IMG/VR virus record: IMGVR_UViG_3300009164_004014 | Coordinates: 1-64,000 of that record | DNA length: 64,000 nucleotides | From: a virus | Reading direction: 5' to 3' (one strand) | In this document: positions 32,301-37,273 of the stretch, piece after piece | How positions within the stretch are numbered: position 1 is the first letter of the stretch | How the letters are laid out: every line of letters begins with the position of its first letter | Position numbers and translations under genes: made by a program | The notes under the pieces: model-generated | Seen by the model: only the letters and a program-made list of their open reading frames with translations | Database searches by the model: none | What the model was told of the DNA's origin: nothing

Positions 32301-34187
32301 ATGGTTGAAGGTCAAGATATTGTTTTTCAAGCACCAGTCTTTGCAATCAATTCTGCATTAATAGTTACCTATCAATATGAAATAGTTTCTTTGGGTAACA
32401 CTACACAATTGCAATGGAACGATGCTGCCGGAACTTCGGGAGTTGATTATGCAGTTGGAGATAGATTTACGGCAGCGACAACTGGTGTGGGTACCGGTAC
32501 AGTGTTCCTTTCTGACTTGGGTGGAATTAGCACACTTGGTCAAATATATTATGTAAGAGAAATTAATATTGATGGTATACATTTTAGTATCGAAAATCAA
32601 GAAGGTGATATAATTAATCTTTCTAATTCTTCTAGTACAGTCATAGCATTTATGGGCGGTTTAACTGCGGTAAGAATTGTTACTGGAATTGATAATAATT
32701 TCACACAGAACCAAATAGTAAGACTTGATGGATTGGGCGGATCAGTTCAATTAAACAATAATACATATTATGCTAGAATAATTAGTAACACTGAATTTGA
32801 TTTATATAATCAACCGTATGTCCCATATTATGGCGCTGCAAATAGTCCAGTAACTAATATATCTGCATATACTTCAGGTGGGTATGCATGGTTAGATCAA
32901 TTATTTACTATTGTTGACACTACAACTATTAGTACTAAATCATCAACTAATAGAATTGTAGTTGATGATGCAACTATGATGGTATCAGGAACACCGGTAT
33001 ATTTCACACAAGCTGCTGCGGTAACAGATCAAAATATTTTAAGTAATATAAAAGCAAACCATGAATATTATGTATTAGATGCAACACCAATTACTATTGC
33101 TGGAAATTTTGTTGTAGGCTTACAATATCAAATCTTAGATTTGGGTACTACTACAAACACTCAGTGGAATACTATTGCAGGAACATCGGGTGTTACCTAT
33201 CAAGTAGATGATATCTTCACCGCTGCAACAGTGGGTACAGGAACAGGAAGTGCTTCCGGTTTGCAAGAATTTACTATTACCGACGATAGATATCCAAATG
33301 AAGCTGAAGTTGTATTAACAAATGCTACAGGTGTAGTAAATGTTACTCAGTTCCAGCAAGTTAACGTAGACAGATTATGGGTAACCGTTAACGGATTAAG
33401 AGTTCCATCTTCATCATTAAAATTAAATGCATATAACAACTTGAGTATTTTGACAACTATTCAAACAGGTGATGTAGTAATCATATCTAGTATGATGCCA
33501 ACAGCAACTCCTAACGAAGAAACTTACTTATTAAATGTAAATACAACCAATCAAGCAGTGGTATATAGAGCAAACACACAAACTAGAACTTGGTTAACAA
33601 GTCCTTTATCATATACCAATGATACAATCTATTTGAATGATATCTCAAGAATTACTGATAGTATTGTTCAAAATAACACTTGCCCTGCAATTGATTTAGA
33701 TACAGGGACATATTTAATAGGATTAATTTCTAATAAAAACACATTATGTCATCTTACAGTTTATAATGATACTACAGGAAATTTAATAGACCCTAGTCAT
33801 TGGAAAATAGTTATCATTGATACTGCCCCAACATTACAAATTACTAATCCTAATGTTCCAGTAGTAACAACGGGAGATTTATTAACAATTACATCTATTG
33901 AAGGCAGGGTTTTATATGTCAATGGTGAACAAATTGGATTTAGTGAATGTGATTTGATTGCAAATACAGTAACTCAATTATTTAGAGGAGCGAACGGCAC
34001 AGGTGTTCAAAATTATATCCCTAAATATTCAGAAGTGTTTGGATTAACTCCTAATAATAAAATGACAAGTGTGTTGTATTCTGAATTATGGAATCCAATC
34101 CCAGGAATTTATAACACAGTTGAAGGGGATCCTTTACAAATAGCTGATACGCAGGGAGCAAACTTCTTGCGAGGGGACATAAACTAA
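14334..34187 (+). CDS. Giant (6617-aa) modular virion/baseplate structural protein
   Basis: One uninterrupted reading frame of 19.85 kb. The first ~130 residues (TLDFLPEIFKTPTNSQFL, then NFNQYYWLPVGPERV) and the end (WNPIPGIYNTVEGDPLQIAD) match the layout of large structural proteins that follow gp6 in marine T4-like phages; by position it could replace T4 gp7. Between these lie beta-rich modules: a CBM5/12-like segment near residues 2050-2090 (W..NIKYTTGSVIKYKNKYWIA) and a second near 4790-4828; FG-GAP-like repeats at about 2440-3080 (FGSAVAYTS, FGTSVDTNKFASEILIGAP); a seven-motif Asp-box region at 4896-5216 (STDGYSWT type); about eleven copies of an FTG-xxFGxI-xxYYV module; and four copies of a GTTTNTQWNTIAGTS module in 5749-6280. 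Sugar-binding-like modules suggest host-surface contact (inference). Starts ATG after a late-type motif. Confidence 0.8.
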   Translation: MATRIRTLDFLPEIFKTPTNSQFLQATLDQLTAQPNTKKIEGYIGSTFGYGINANDYYVTEPTKVRTDYQLDPGVVFLKEDTSTANDFISYPGIVDSLTIQGGVTNNNNRLFNSEFYSWDSFTNLDKIINFNQYYWLPVGPERVVVTSDIVYNSSDYVVISTPTEYLISSETLTTPTANPSLTLLRGGTYTFTVNQDTEFWIQGQPSVTGYSPTQPNVQTRNVYGVTNNGASIGTITFTVPEKNALDEYNFPTGPGVDVISSIPFDELNGAFVNDIGGVDGITALDGLTVLFYNTGILDEIGYVEKFYDQTLYDQETSGSVSPGGGVPYDNTTDYPGTSIFNYNYEGGYYTTVNANFYTITLLGDQDNPQIQLTPAGTVPTNLTITPNFGDSYANLKFYRNTAGYISLVPYNSAILDTLYYQDGTNPNKVGAIRLINSNITNTINVVTQILGKSSYTSPNGVVFTNGLKVLFQGDIYPESYNNVEYYVEGVGDSIELIPVTTLVTPGLFSEGTYIPFDTTPYDVGNYDISLNIPITPDYITIARNAINKNAWSRSNRWFHIDVIRATAEYNNTPALITQLATLNSKAKRPIIEFYPNLRLFDSGVYGKSPIDFMDTRTTDAFSYVAGQPNYYPDTAGYTNSVATIAPVTGSLTKTATVTVALLNQVTLSNTTGIHVNDTITFTGSAFGGISTDPTNKNNVYYILDILGNNVIISKTKQGTPVVLTTASGSMTAAVYPYSTSITVPSTDVFGLFSVGQYITDSTNLLPSITFVTDVSVVSSNTIITVSWDNQSIVYGTSVASVVTADTPLDNYALFDGSRIVFAADTNLEVRNKIYISHFSTISGSTTPVITLTEAADGTVLLDEQTAVYRGYNNKGSDFYFDGLNWYKGQQKTNVNQPPLFDIFDSNGISFGNKEYYIGTSFVGSKLFSYGIGSGSNDSILGFPLRYSSVDNVGDISFDVTLNSQTFNYVTGTKPITQNVNTGYVYNYTAYTDTSLSVVKQLGWQTAVSPSVQYQIFEFDYNPLVTVNNTFACDIAAITNTNWPPIQVYINNNYVSKQKGASQIIGNVVSVGIDPQTILNSLFPDAITGDAVLDNLSGSLWVKGGLLWTSVGQMKGWIITNASTDTTTEVYVPNLGAVETVVQILILSNQVSKTAYYQTPINLNNNPLNQSITTANIGDIRGQYQSIFYNNPNTTGEVFGSNNYRDLGNLVPWGNRIIQNSASLVLPGVFLRKPSHNLFDALMFNSYQYINFKALLINTVNDTAYSTINTPAEMLDGALDIMNASKTESESFFWSDMLPSKSPYITNTYSFANSLDISIYPLSKIYNFATANYNGILVYLIRNGEQTQLVKGVDYTISTDSPSLTITVDLLANDTITINEYNQTYGNFVPNTPTKLGLYPATIPNVTLDTAYSNPTYFIVGHDGSFNKLYGSYDSTTGSLTDFRDQVLLEYETRVYNNLKLSETVPAGSYQGVVIPGFFRQTDYSYDEFLQIYSETFLNWIGKNRIDYKTQLYNVANQYTYNYRQSGNRINQQPLDQGYFRGLYLYFYDTSTPDQTPWEMLGLANKPAWWETRYGPAPYTSDNLILWDDLAEGLVWNNGNSFIKPSYARPNLLEVIPVDSYGNLVSPFVSIVGNYDDNLFKRDWIVGDVGPAEFSYRRSSTWPFDLMRILAVTKPTDFFNLGVDVDNYKYNIEFNQYLVNNRSHLALSNIPIYGNGTAATSYINWIVDYEKQVGIDATTNITTLLNNVDVRLVYRLAGFSDQALLKFFVEKSSANSNNSSLLIPDESYDVLLYENQPFDKIVYSGVVIQISEYGFKVFGNSQTNAYFKVSVPANDGKVERITVEGDSVSLPITFTNNVQLIPYGFEFYNIQEVAIFLTSYGNYLKTQGMKFDEVENGIPVTWTQMVGEFLYWAQTGWEIGSITTTNPCANLLAIDKDSYIVQPLTLRQLNFVLNQNLYPIQSNDLAVVRDNTLFTAAPLNVGDSISYGQFNISNIEHGIVFNNVTLFNDVIYNLITGLRQNRIYVRGTKTADWNGTVDAYGFILNQDNIKAWDKNIKYTTGSVIKYKNKYWIAITIVQPKEIFDEREWKQTSYNEIQKGLLPNSQTRSYESTLYYDTNNANLEKDGDLLSFSLIGYRPRDYMTSADLTDVTQVNVYQNLIKEKGTKNAASAFRGATLAQGGINYDLYENWAIKSGEFGGVLNSNFVEIPLQESVLTGNPSIVGLTNGVYTDGVQQEVPLYSITNYGRPINSPNILPTIALDTPSTLLPTAGYVNFNDVKMASYFYSGLANAVNASGTVIPINQFYVRDYVWLANYLSTWQVFTPASLGSIVNAKNNLNNTVTITFSQAHNLVKYQVFAIVNFNASIDNYYSIAAVVDPFNVIINLSLDPGIRNITGLGVGFRMQTQRVATAPEIINLPLLDNEFNKLKVWVDTNNDGSWAVYRKSINYQYNKEITNSQTSQSFGSAVAYTSTLGYLIADSGVGSVYRYRYYSEINSYSIIQTITKGSSFGSNITYTDDIFIISEPTGAKNVYVYQLITTALVNDLELIQTIPYTDGTGVTNWGSSTSLSGDKNWLYISDINNNSVYVYRKSVVTSLYEKVNVLDGDILGLTSAGDNFGYSISTDYYGDTVVIGTPKQDYSTLANYGYSYVFSRLVQNFTATNTSQLYSPSIFNLAWTISPALLSTTANTISSNYITLGSVAGLSSGATGTPVVFTGSPYGGLAANTVYYVKSIVGSTISVSLTRNGTALTLTNGTGTMTAVGQTYPLFVTVNGTALADNYYSIIGSTLNVYSSQVPTLNAGDILNVSGMNFVLVQTLDTEQTPKTGVQFGTSVDTNKFASEILIGAPFELDSQNHEGAVYRYTNGGESYGVIIGTSVCSITTPRTIMLNGYAIVLPAGNASAAVQVINQTRVTNITASEFNGKLLIQLIDNALGTPNNKLSLTAVESATFAEMGIDIYAQTQTINCPHLTGTTQFGTKIKFDKSDSGSFIASAPTGIRFSATTFDFTDDELDNDTVFDNNATQWIDTFNNAGAVYMFDYLAAYNENLSNLGKFVYAQSTNALNIDYGSQPLYGTALDFNENTVTVGAQNFNPTTDNIDLFGQVVTYTSSSATPDWTVYRYSSPIVDVNGIGPIQLYSASTNETLINLDYFDPMQGKLLGAVQENIDVISNADPARYNSANNQGGLVWGADKVGQIWLDTSSIRFMNYHQNDDVLYNSRFWGRVFPGSNIAVYTWISSNVPPAQYIGPGTPLLIDTYSIQGTVNAEGLVVPIYFFWVRNTNIVFETIGKTLADSTLELYIAQPQGTGISYLSPFLPNVFGLYNCSNYVNAFDTRLHLGYATSNTNDDPMHNQYSLIRSNYADDFLPGLPRNSQSYSANTSYIDAPTSLYNKLLDSMCGVDISGAVVPNPLLPKLVQTGVMSRPRQGFFYDRFGALKNYLQYANTILAQFPITESRSAAFLSTSGVFFNTKDYWNYINWWETGYNDNTKATLQVPIYADLATLNVATGTIVSVLSNSTGNTETYIYNGDTTWTRIGLANGTIEFSSYLWDYSAAKLGFGDNFYDTNVYDEYPSEETRYIVRALNEEIYTNELLIFRNNSLILLFDYIQSETAENQNYLPWLNKTSLVDVSHTIRELLPLEVFRSDNQIFLEGYINEVKPYHVVIKDFLFKYTKTDVFEGDITDFDLPSEWNSTYQQFISPQLVYSNPGDINQYLPSDPIWQTAQYNQWFNNYGLSVGYRTNNTITGEQDYPITLLTSYVSLNSSNLFVENVSGFPVTGTILIGTELIGYAGVNLLTNQLIGLSRGRNNTITQIHLPSEQIYIDLPAVIVLNSGRNYAEPPRVTAYIDTNLYPAPRVPAQLAPIMALDKVIGVEVINPGEGYAVLPTINIDPAFTITVNSTAVDIINDAIEVTSAIIQTGDIAIYQPAAGSTKIGGLYAGQRYYIRVLETTPSKLIAFYESYINLNNDHDRVLLTSTGSGNQYFSIGAIASCITSSIPIRENTIKLRFDRTSYTSQVYDWVPGSFYGSFYAGSFNDSARIASSSILLPNTQEDASEPVKSILASNHGVVFEILDVENLQTSSWSSRTRDTVQTYGPATSYPNAIRINPSEGGSSVDLLLGSTIGFYVGMPVKFEGEIQSGSPITNYTTYYIKSLVKLPNITVGSPYYGQLENTGFTISTSVDGAGVPGSVLTLTTATVPAAGLTLYVGEVTNNALLTINYDGIRTATATTAGINAITVPLTPTGLGGTINFYSGLTVFFTGDVFGQVIENEQYYVTTVIDLEHFTMSATNTPTILDITATSSVGSKVTCNSTLDLYVNEPIIFTGTTFGNIVAGTTYYIRELFSGNATFSISQSINGPLFVLTTATGSCTCTSQADTVVLSTVSDKSMTLNVGIPVSPGQINGQELTFYGSGGPYVGVSGTVSNLLTREITSTLTSVNRICLSAASGGITNIYNNMNFNVASNIGGLTTSSGPYTVVTNGVTSITVTNTSGTGNWLTLPVASNPNTTAILYVGMPIYFSGVSLGGVSLNTVYYVYSIDGSPPANTGRFKIADAIDSVSPVTVSNDNGVMTGTGETYITVSNSLSTQIGPVALTQAVGTTPTFNVSYTLGGYSTVPVITGSGYAVNNIITILGTDIGGTTTTNDLSYQVLTINSTGGVLTGIVTGTPAGNEQKYYAKVYSENQIELYSNPTLTSAVTGQNFPYVGITLTTATQSVASTDRITVGSSASFNINDPVVFTGTVFGNIVLGSTYYINGKPTSTTVTVTETIGGSTFQLADATGSMTMAKTGDYTFLPEPFFFSSSIVKFNNQVYQCIISNNDQDFIVGKWELLTSGNSKLNALDRVIGYYQPTVNMPGVDLTQLVTGITYPNSTYLGNAFAPADEYPLDTILIDQPFYQTGINLKTIIWNGTVYLAGADLSTYSSVNISADAMTWDIAKLANQPISVTDFIFAGGRYVITSNNSATPILVSDNGYNWITNGLYTPYSSVGWDDTTFDISSILAPSLSLNSVAYYNGIYVAVGNNIISSTDLYTWTERYSFPSTLPNNVFNGVAYVSTAGFTGFIAVGLGQTVGNNNALLNVSIIFTSTDGYSWTQIPFGSSTFAFNAITSNGQTIVAVGNNGIIYTSFNATTWFAQSSGTVQNLNSIIWNNVSGLFVVVGDNGTILTAGSDGGTWTPRTSGVSYSLQSIVWNNANTEYVVVGYNNTVLRSSNVSTWTASSTFVSAPSVYSVQGSEFTDGYGPEEMIPGVVTDTITMITNTRPGTNWDETIYQHVGYNVVSLEISPTSGTQKTYSFADAVTTPAQLGIFVISYITGLSTSLYEGIDYTINWITKTVTLENSITFVPNGISDKLRIDVYEVGNGDQLVKANTETDPIRYNTNTTFSEIYLNANFTAEIYQGSGLVRPSTQPIVVNAIETNSVSNAITCTEVNDFVLNSPVRFSGAVFGNIVEDQIYYVKSISSVSSRITISETYNTTTGTAGSTFELASATGSMGVIIQTSTAQVWTEPSIFHNGTALILGTSENVLKTKSITNTITTVTTSGLIPNTPIVFSSTIFGGITPKTTYYIKTIYDANEFTISTTPGGTVFPLTDATGGAIFITNDYAIGMASNGINASIMFPVNYDATVDYITYTLMGQTIPIQYGYTLPQTQFFTGNGSASSFNLTNYMGGTNPNNAIVEVNGIRQNKSAYTINSSTNTLLFNNTPPANGDLICVTSYNLTDRQYLNSQYNVTGINSIASITVSNTTATGIPFDYGILAGSFVVGQRYTIQSLNDNAYPTPGANTDFTAIGASSNTVGVTFTATGAGTGTGSAIIAGDGFDATVQSAGSFILGQSYTIVTLGTTTNTQWNTIAGTSAITYSVGSTFTCANIGTGLGTGTAYTVGLYSQSLNYLTLASGSTSSLVLNSAIVFENVIGGIIAGQTYYITQILNSTDFVISTQVGGVPYEVTTASGAMTSVVKGLTVSPIVGVDSNISNQLRIGVSGTVGATDYVICDSTAGMVEGQDIVFQAPVFAINSALIVTYQYEIVSLGNTTQLQWNDAAGTSGVDYAVGDRFTAATTGVGTGTVFLSDLGGISTLGQIYYVREINIDGIHFSIENQEGDIINLSNSSSTVIAFMGGLTAVRIVTGIDNNFTQNQIVRLDGLGGSVQLNNNTYYARIISNTEFDLYNQPYVPYYGAANSPVTNISAYTSGGYAWLDQLFTIVDTTTISTKSSTNRIVVDDATMMVSGTPVYFTQAAAVTDQNILSNIKANHEYYVLDATPITIAGNFVVGLQYQILDLGTTTNTQWNTIAGTSGVTYQVDDIFTAATVGTGTGSASGLQEFTITDDRYPNEAEVVLTNATGVVNVTQFQQVNVDRLWVTVNGLRVPSSSLKLNAYNNLSILTTIQTGDVVIISSMMPTATPNEETYLLNVNTTNQAVVYRANTQTRTWLTSPLSYTNDTIYLNDISRITDSIVQNNTCPAIDLDTGTYLIGLISNKNTLCHLTVYNDTTGNLIDPSHWKIVIIDTAPTLQITNPNVPVVTTGDLLTITSIEGRVLYVNGEQIGFSECDLIANTVTQLFRGANGTGVQNYIPKYSEVFGLTPNNKMTSVLYSELWNPIPGIYNTVEGDPLQIADTQGANFLRGDIN
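27085..33290 (+). repeat. Interleaved protein-module repeats in the giant gene
   Basis: Module 1 (about 50 residues; FTG-x-x-FG-x-I then YY(V/I) then an (L/F)-x-x-ATGSMT end) occurs at about 27090, 27285, 27865, 28518, 30620, 30952, 32024, 32316 and 32994, with earlier single copies near 16375 and 22467. Module 2 (about 50 residues; G-x-Y-x-I-x-x-LGTTTNTQWN, then FTAA-x-x-GTGTG) occurs at about 31578, 31785, 32364 and 33105. The last two copies of module 2 sit inside copies of module 1. Module 2 copies at 31829 and 33143 are nearly identical in DNA, so at least one duplication is recent. Confidence 0.75.
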
Positions 34188-34189
34188 AA

Positions 34190-34197
34190 GATAAATA
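34190..34197 (+). promoter_or_regulatory. Late-promoter-like GATAAATA 4 bases before the 50-aa ORF
   Basis: GATAAATA, then ATAT, then ATG at 34202. This is the third case of a NTAAATA core exactly four bases from a start codon, after gp5 and gp25. Confidence 0.5.
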
Positions 34198-34201
34198 ATA
34201 T

Positions 34202-34354
34202 ATGAACAATAATACGGAAGAAACTAAACAATTACCACCGCAGGTACAGGAGAAAAAACCCAATGAAAACGGGGGTTTTTACTTTTCTTCCAGTATAAAA
34301 ATAACGGACCCAGACTCAAAAGAAATACTAGTCCAGATGCGAGGCGATAATTAA
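34202..34354 (+). CDS. Small 50-aa conserved-type protein
   Basis: A short reading frame filling the gap between the giant gene and the next structural gene. Its stop directly abuts the next ATG at 34355, so translation is probably coupled. The N-terminal half is polar (NNNTEETKQLPP). The C-terminal half, FYFSSSIKITDPDSKEILVQ, resembles the beginning of the next protein (VDGFIKIYDPNNGKVFVDKK): both have a hydrophobic strand, IKI, DP, and then a hydrophobic strand and a basic residue. It may be a paralogous or split-off N-terminal segment, or an assembly partner. Function unknown. Confidence 0.6.
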   Translation: MNNNTEETKQLPPQVQEKKPNENGGFYFSSSIKITDPDSKEILVQMRGDN

Positions 34355-34975
34355 ATGTCAGTAATAACACTATCATATAAAGTAGATGGATTTATCAAAA
34401 TCTATGACCCTAACAACGGGAAGGTATTTGTAGACAAGAAAAATGCTATAAATTATGAAACTATGTCAGAGGCTATTGCTGATACGTTAAGCAGTCGCGG
34501 TTACGGGGAAATTTATGAAATGGCTTTTGGGAACGGCGGCGCAAGTGTTTCTGACACCGGAGTTATTACTTACTTGCCCCCAAACGTAACTGGACAGAAC
34601 GCAGCACTATACAACCAAACTTACGCTAAAATCGTAGATGATACCAGCGTTTTTAACTTAGACCCTACACGCAATAAAATGACGGTTACCCATACTACGG
34701 GTAAATATTATACTGATATACTAGTACAATGTTTACTAGATTACGGCGAACCGTCAGGGCAGGCAGCGTTTGATAATAGTACGCAAACTGATGGGGCGTA
34801 TGTTTTTGATGAATTGGGATTACTTGCAAATTATGGTACAGATAGTTCCGGACAAGTGATTACCAGATTACTAACTCATGTAATCTTTCATCCGGTTCAA
34901 AAGAGTTTAAATAGACAGATTCAGATTGATTACACCGTTAGAATTCAGAGTTTGACTAATTTAGTAACAATATAA
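34355..34975 (+). CDS. Virion structural protein (T4-like marine phage type)
   Basis: A 206-residue protein with the start VDGFIKIYDPNNGKVFVDKKNAINYE, then SRGYGEIYEMAFGNGGASV, GVITYLPPN, and an end with FDELGLLANYG and LTHVIFHPVQKSLNRQIQIDYTVRI. This arrangement is what I associate with a conserved structural protein that follows the giant wedge-associated protein in cyanophage-like genomes; I cannot give it a T4 gene number. It lacks a signal peptide and membrane segments. It sits between the giant gene and the fibre genes, which suggests a connector between baseplate and fibres (inference). Confidence 0.6.
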   Translation: MSVITLSYKVDGFIKIYDPNNGKVFVDKKNAINYETMSEAIADTLSSRGYGEIYEMAFGNGGASVSDTGVITYLPPNVTGQNAALYNQTYAKIVDDTSVFNLDPTRNKMTVTHTTGKYYTDILVQCLLDYGEPSGQAAFDNSTQTDGAYVFDELGLLANYGTDSSGQVITRLLTHVIFHPVQKSLNRQIQIDYTVRIQSLTNLVTI

Positions 34976-34983
34976 GATAAATA
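34976..34983 (+). promoter_or_regulatory. Late-promoter-like GATAAATA before the fibre gene
   Basis: GATAAATA overlaps the end of the preceding gene and ends 23 bases before the ATG at 35007. GGAGAG lies between and can serve as ribosome-binding site, so this is a complete promoter-leader arrangement. Confidence 0.6.
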
Positions 34984-35006
34984 ACAGATATCGGAGAGAT
35001 TTTAAA

Positions 35007-36254
35007 ATGGCATATACAATTGTAAAAACAAATGGTTCAGTATTAACAACCATTGCTGATGGTACTATTAATACCAGCAGTACATCATTAGCATTACCGG
35101 GTAGAAACTTTGCTGGTTACGGACAATACGTAGACACAAACTTTGTACATCAATTAGAAAATTTTGCTAATACAAGTCCCCCGGCTAATCCATTACAGGG
35201 ACAACTATGGTATAATACAAATGCTAATACATTGTATGTTTGCCCGGCAGACGGAACCAGTAACGCAAATGCTTGGTTAGCATTAACTTCAACTTCTAGT
35301 GGTGGTACAACAACTTTTGGCGCAATAACAGTCACTGGAAACATTGCTTCTAACAACTTGACCGTTACTAATGGTATAACTGCTGATACTATTACTGTAC
35401 GTTTGGCAACCGTAACTTCAACTGCAAATATAGCAACAGGTAATATTACTACAGCTAATTTAGGAACAACAAACACTCAATTAATTTCTGCTGGTAGCAA
35501 CACAACAGCCGGCACACTTACCGGTACTTGGACTGTAAATGGTGGCGGAACTGCAAACTCACTAGCCGGTACATCAATGTGGATTCAAAATGGTAATCTA
35601 TTAATTTCAGGTGGATCCAATGTTGGTATTCTTACAGATAATTATCGTTATGCTAATGGAAATGTAGTTAGTTTTGCAGGTACATATAATAACGCCAATG
35701 TATCAGAATACTTGTCAAATGCAAGTGTATCTGGCGGACGTTTTGCTGGTGCAATTTTTCCGTCTAGTATCACTACTGCAAACGTAACAACTGGAGCAAA
35801 TTCTACCGCTGGTCAACTCACTGGTAATTGGTCATTAACTACTGGATCAAGACTTAATGCAACATATGCTGACTTGGCAGAACGTTTTGCAGCAGATGCG
35901 TATTATGATGCAGGTACTGTAGTTGAATTGGGCGGGGACAAAGAAATTACTAGTGTTAAGTACGAACTAAGCGAAGATATATTTGGTGTTATTTCAGATA
36001 CTGCTGCTTATTTAATGAATTCGGGTGCAGGTGATAATACAACTCATCCGCCGGTAGCTATGACAGGTCGTGTACAAGTAAAAGTCACTGGTATAGTAAA
36101 GAAGGGTGATCGTCTAGTTAGTGCAGGAAATGGAATAGCCCGTGCAGCACAATCAGGCGAAGCAACAGCGTTTAATGTTATTGGAAGAGCATTGGAAAAC
36201 AAAACAACAAATAGTATTGGAACAGTTTTAGCAATTGTTACTGTTTCTAAATAA
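35007..36254 (+). CDS. Tail-fibre-like protein with C-terminal chaperone/G2-like domain
   Basis: A 415-residue probable fibre. The N-terminal 75 residues (TINTSSTSLALPGRNFAGYG, then NPLQGQLWYN) are a start I have seen on fibre or appendage proteins of marine myoviruses. The shaft is a chain of short Thr/Asn/Gly repeats (NITTANLGTTN, TAGTLTGTW, TAGQLTGNW) that fit a trimeric beta fibre. From about residue 287 (ATYADLAERFAADAYYDAGTVVELGG) a conserved domain follows, with VAMTGRVQVKVTG and VKKGDRLVSAGNGIARAA. It resembles C-terminal fibre domains of the peptidase-G2/intramolecular-chaperone type; self-cleavage is not established here. Confidence 0.65.
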   Translation: MAYTIVKTNGSVLTTIADGTINTSSTSLALPGRNFAGYGQYVDTNFVHQLENFANTSPPANPLQGQLWYNTNANTLYVCPADGTSNANAWLALTSTSSGGTTTFGAITVTGNIASNNLTVTNGITADTITVRLATVTSTANIATGNITTANLGTTNTQLISAGSNTTAGTLTGTWTVNGGGTANSLAGTSMWIQNGNLLISGGSNVGILTDNYRYANGNVVSFAGTYNNANVSEYLSNASVSGGRFAGAIFPSSITTANVTTGANSTAGQLTGNWSLTTGSRLNATYADLAERFAADAYYDAGTVVELGGDKEITSVKYELSEDIFGVISDTAAYLMNSGAGDNTTHPPVAMTGRVQVKVTGIVKKGDRLVSAGNGIARAAQSGEATAFNVIGRALENKTTNSIGTVLAIVTVSK

Positions 36255-36265
36255 GGATTTAACAA

Positions 36266-37225
36266 ATGTCATACGCACAATACGGAACAATAGCAGCATC
36301 AGACTATAATGGATTAGTGGGCGCAGCTAATTCAACTACCAGTGGAACATTAAATGCAGTTTGGGCAACAGGTGGGACTAGTGCTGGATATGGTCAAACT
36401 GCTGAAGCAAACGTAGCAGTGGGTGACACGGTTACTGCTACCAAATGGGCTAATCTTGTAAACAAAACTAGTAACTCAGCATCACATCAAGGAACTTCAA
36501 TTACTGCGGTAACCGCACCTGCAACAGGTGGAACAGTCACTTATTTGTCTGCAATTCCAACAAATTTAACCTCAATATATACTGGTAGATTAAATTCCGC
36601 TACATTAGGTTCAACTGCTGCTAATTCTGCTAATCGCGGAACATCATGGTCAAACAATCTAGTAGCAACACTTACAGCTACTTTTGCTAATGGTAATGCT
36701 GCACGTTACTTCTTTAACTCAGGTGGGCAACTTAAATTAACATTCAGTCACCCAACCGGATCAACTATTGATAACTCATTGAATGCACTTGCAACCGCAT
36801 GCGGAACTGTTGTTATCTCTGCCCCTTCAAGTGGCACAATTACAGTAGCTTCAGTTTCATTTAATGGGGTCACTAAAATAGGCGGAAGCGGGACAGTAAA
36901 TGCAATATCAAATAACTCAGGGTATTTTGGTTTGACTCCGGCTAATGCCAATGTTCAGATATTTAAACAATTAGTAGCATCTGCTCCATCAGGGTACACT
37001 AATACTAATATTAATATCAATGCAAAAACAAACGGCACTCAAGGTTCAAATGGTGACAACGGTAGTGTAATTACTATATATTGTCAATGGGCAGAATTAA
37101 ATTCTACAGGATTAACCGCTTCAGCTGGGTCAAATTCAATATTAACTGTCGCTTACCCAGAAACAACATATCTTTCTAACTCTTGGGGAACAGTTACCAC
37201 TTCTGCATCAGTATCAGGTACATAA
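36266..37225 (+). CDS. Tail-fibre-associated virion protein
   Basis: A 319-residue Thr/Ser/Asn/Gly-rich protein starting MSYAQYGTIAASDYNGLVG, with AVGDTVTATKWANLVNKTS and later YFFNSGGQLKLTFSHPTGS and ITIYCQWAEL. The FNSGGxL(K/R)xxxS segment is frequent in structural proteins of marine T4-like phages. No membrane or enzymatic motif is visible. It begins 11 bases after the preceding fibre gene with AAGGA upstream and is the last gene of the structural run. A distal fibre or adhesin role is inferred from position and composition only. Confidence 0.55.
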   Translation: MSYAQYGTIAASDYNGLVGAANSTTSGTLNAVWATGGTSAGYGQTAEANVAVGDTVTATKWANLVNKTSNSASHQGTSITAVTAPATGGTVTYLSAIPTNLTSIYTGRLNSATLGSTAANSANRGTSWSNNLVATLTATFANGNAARYFFNSGGQLKLTFSHPTGSTIDNSLNALATACGTVVISAPSSGTITVASVSFNGVTKIGGSGTVNAISNNSGYFGLTPANANVQIFKQLVASAPSGYTNTNININAKTNGTQGSNGDNGSVITIYCQWAELNSTGLTASAGSNSILTVAYPETTYLSNSWGTVTTSASVSGT

Positions 37226-37231
37226 TTTTTT

Positions 37232-37250
37232 ATGGGTGTGTGATACCTAT
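37232..37250 (+). other. Short hairpin at the structural/accessory boundary
   Basis: ATGGGTGT and ATACCTAT can pair over eight positions (two or three as G-U in RNA) around a three-base loop. No long T run follows, so it is a weak terminator candidate at best. It directly precedes a late-promoter motif. Confidence 0.35.
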
Positions 37251-37257
37251 CTAAATA
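37251..37257 (+). promoter_or_regulatory. Late-promoter-like CTAAATA opening the accessory operon
   Basis: CTAAATACTT ends 16 bases before the ATG at 37274, with AGGAG at 37263-37267 as a good ribosome-binding site. The same TAAATACTT extension occurs before gp6. It indicates that the glycan/radical-SAM operon is expressed late, with the virion genes. Confidence 0.6.
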
Positions 37258-37273
37258 CTTTTAGGAGTACCAG

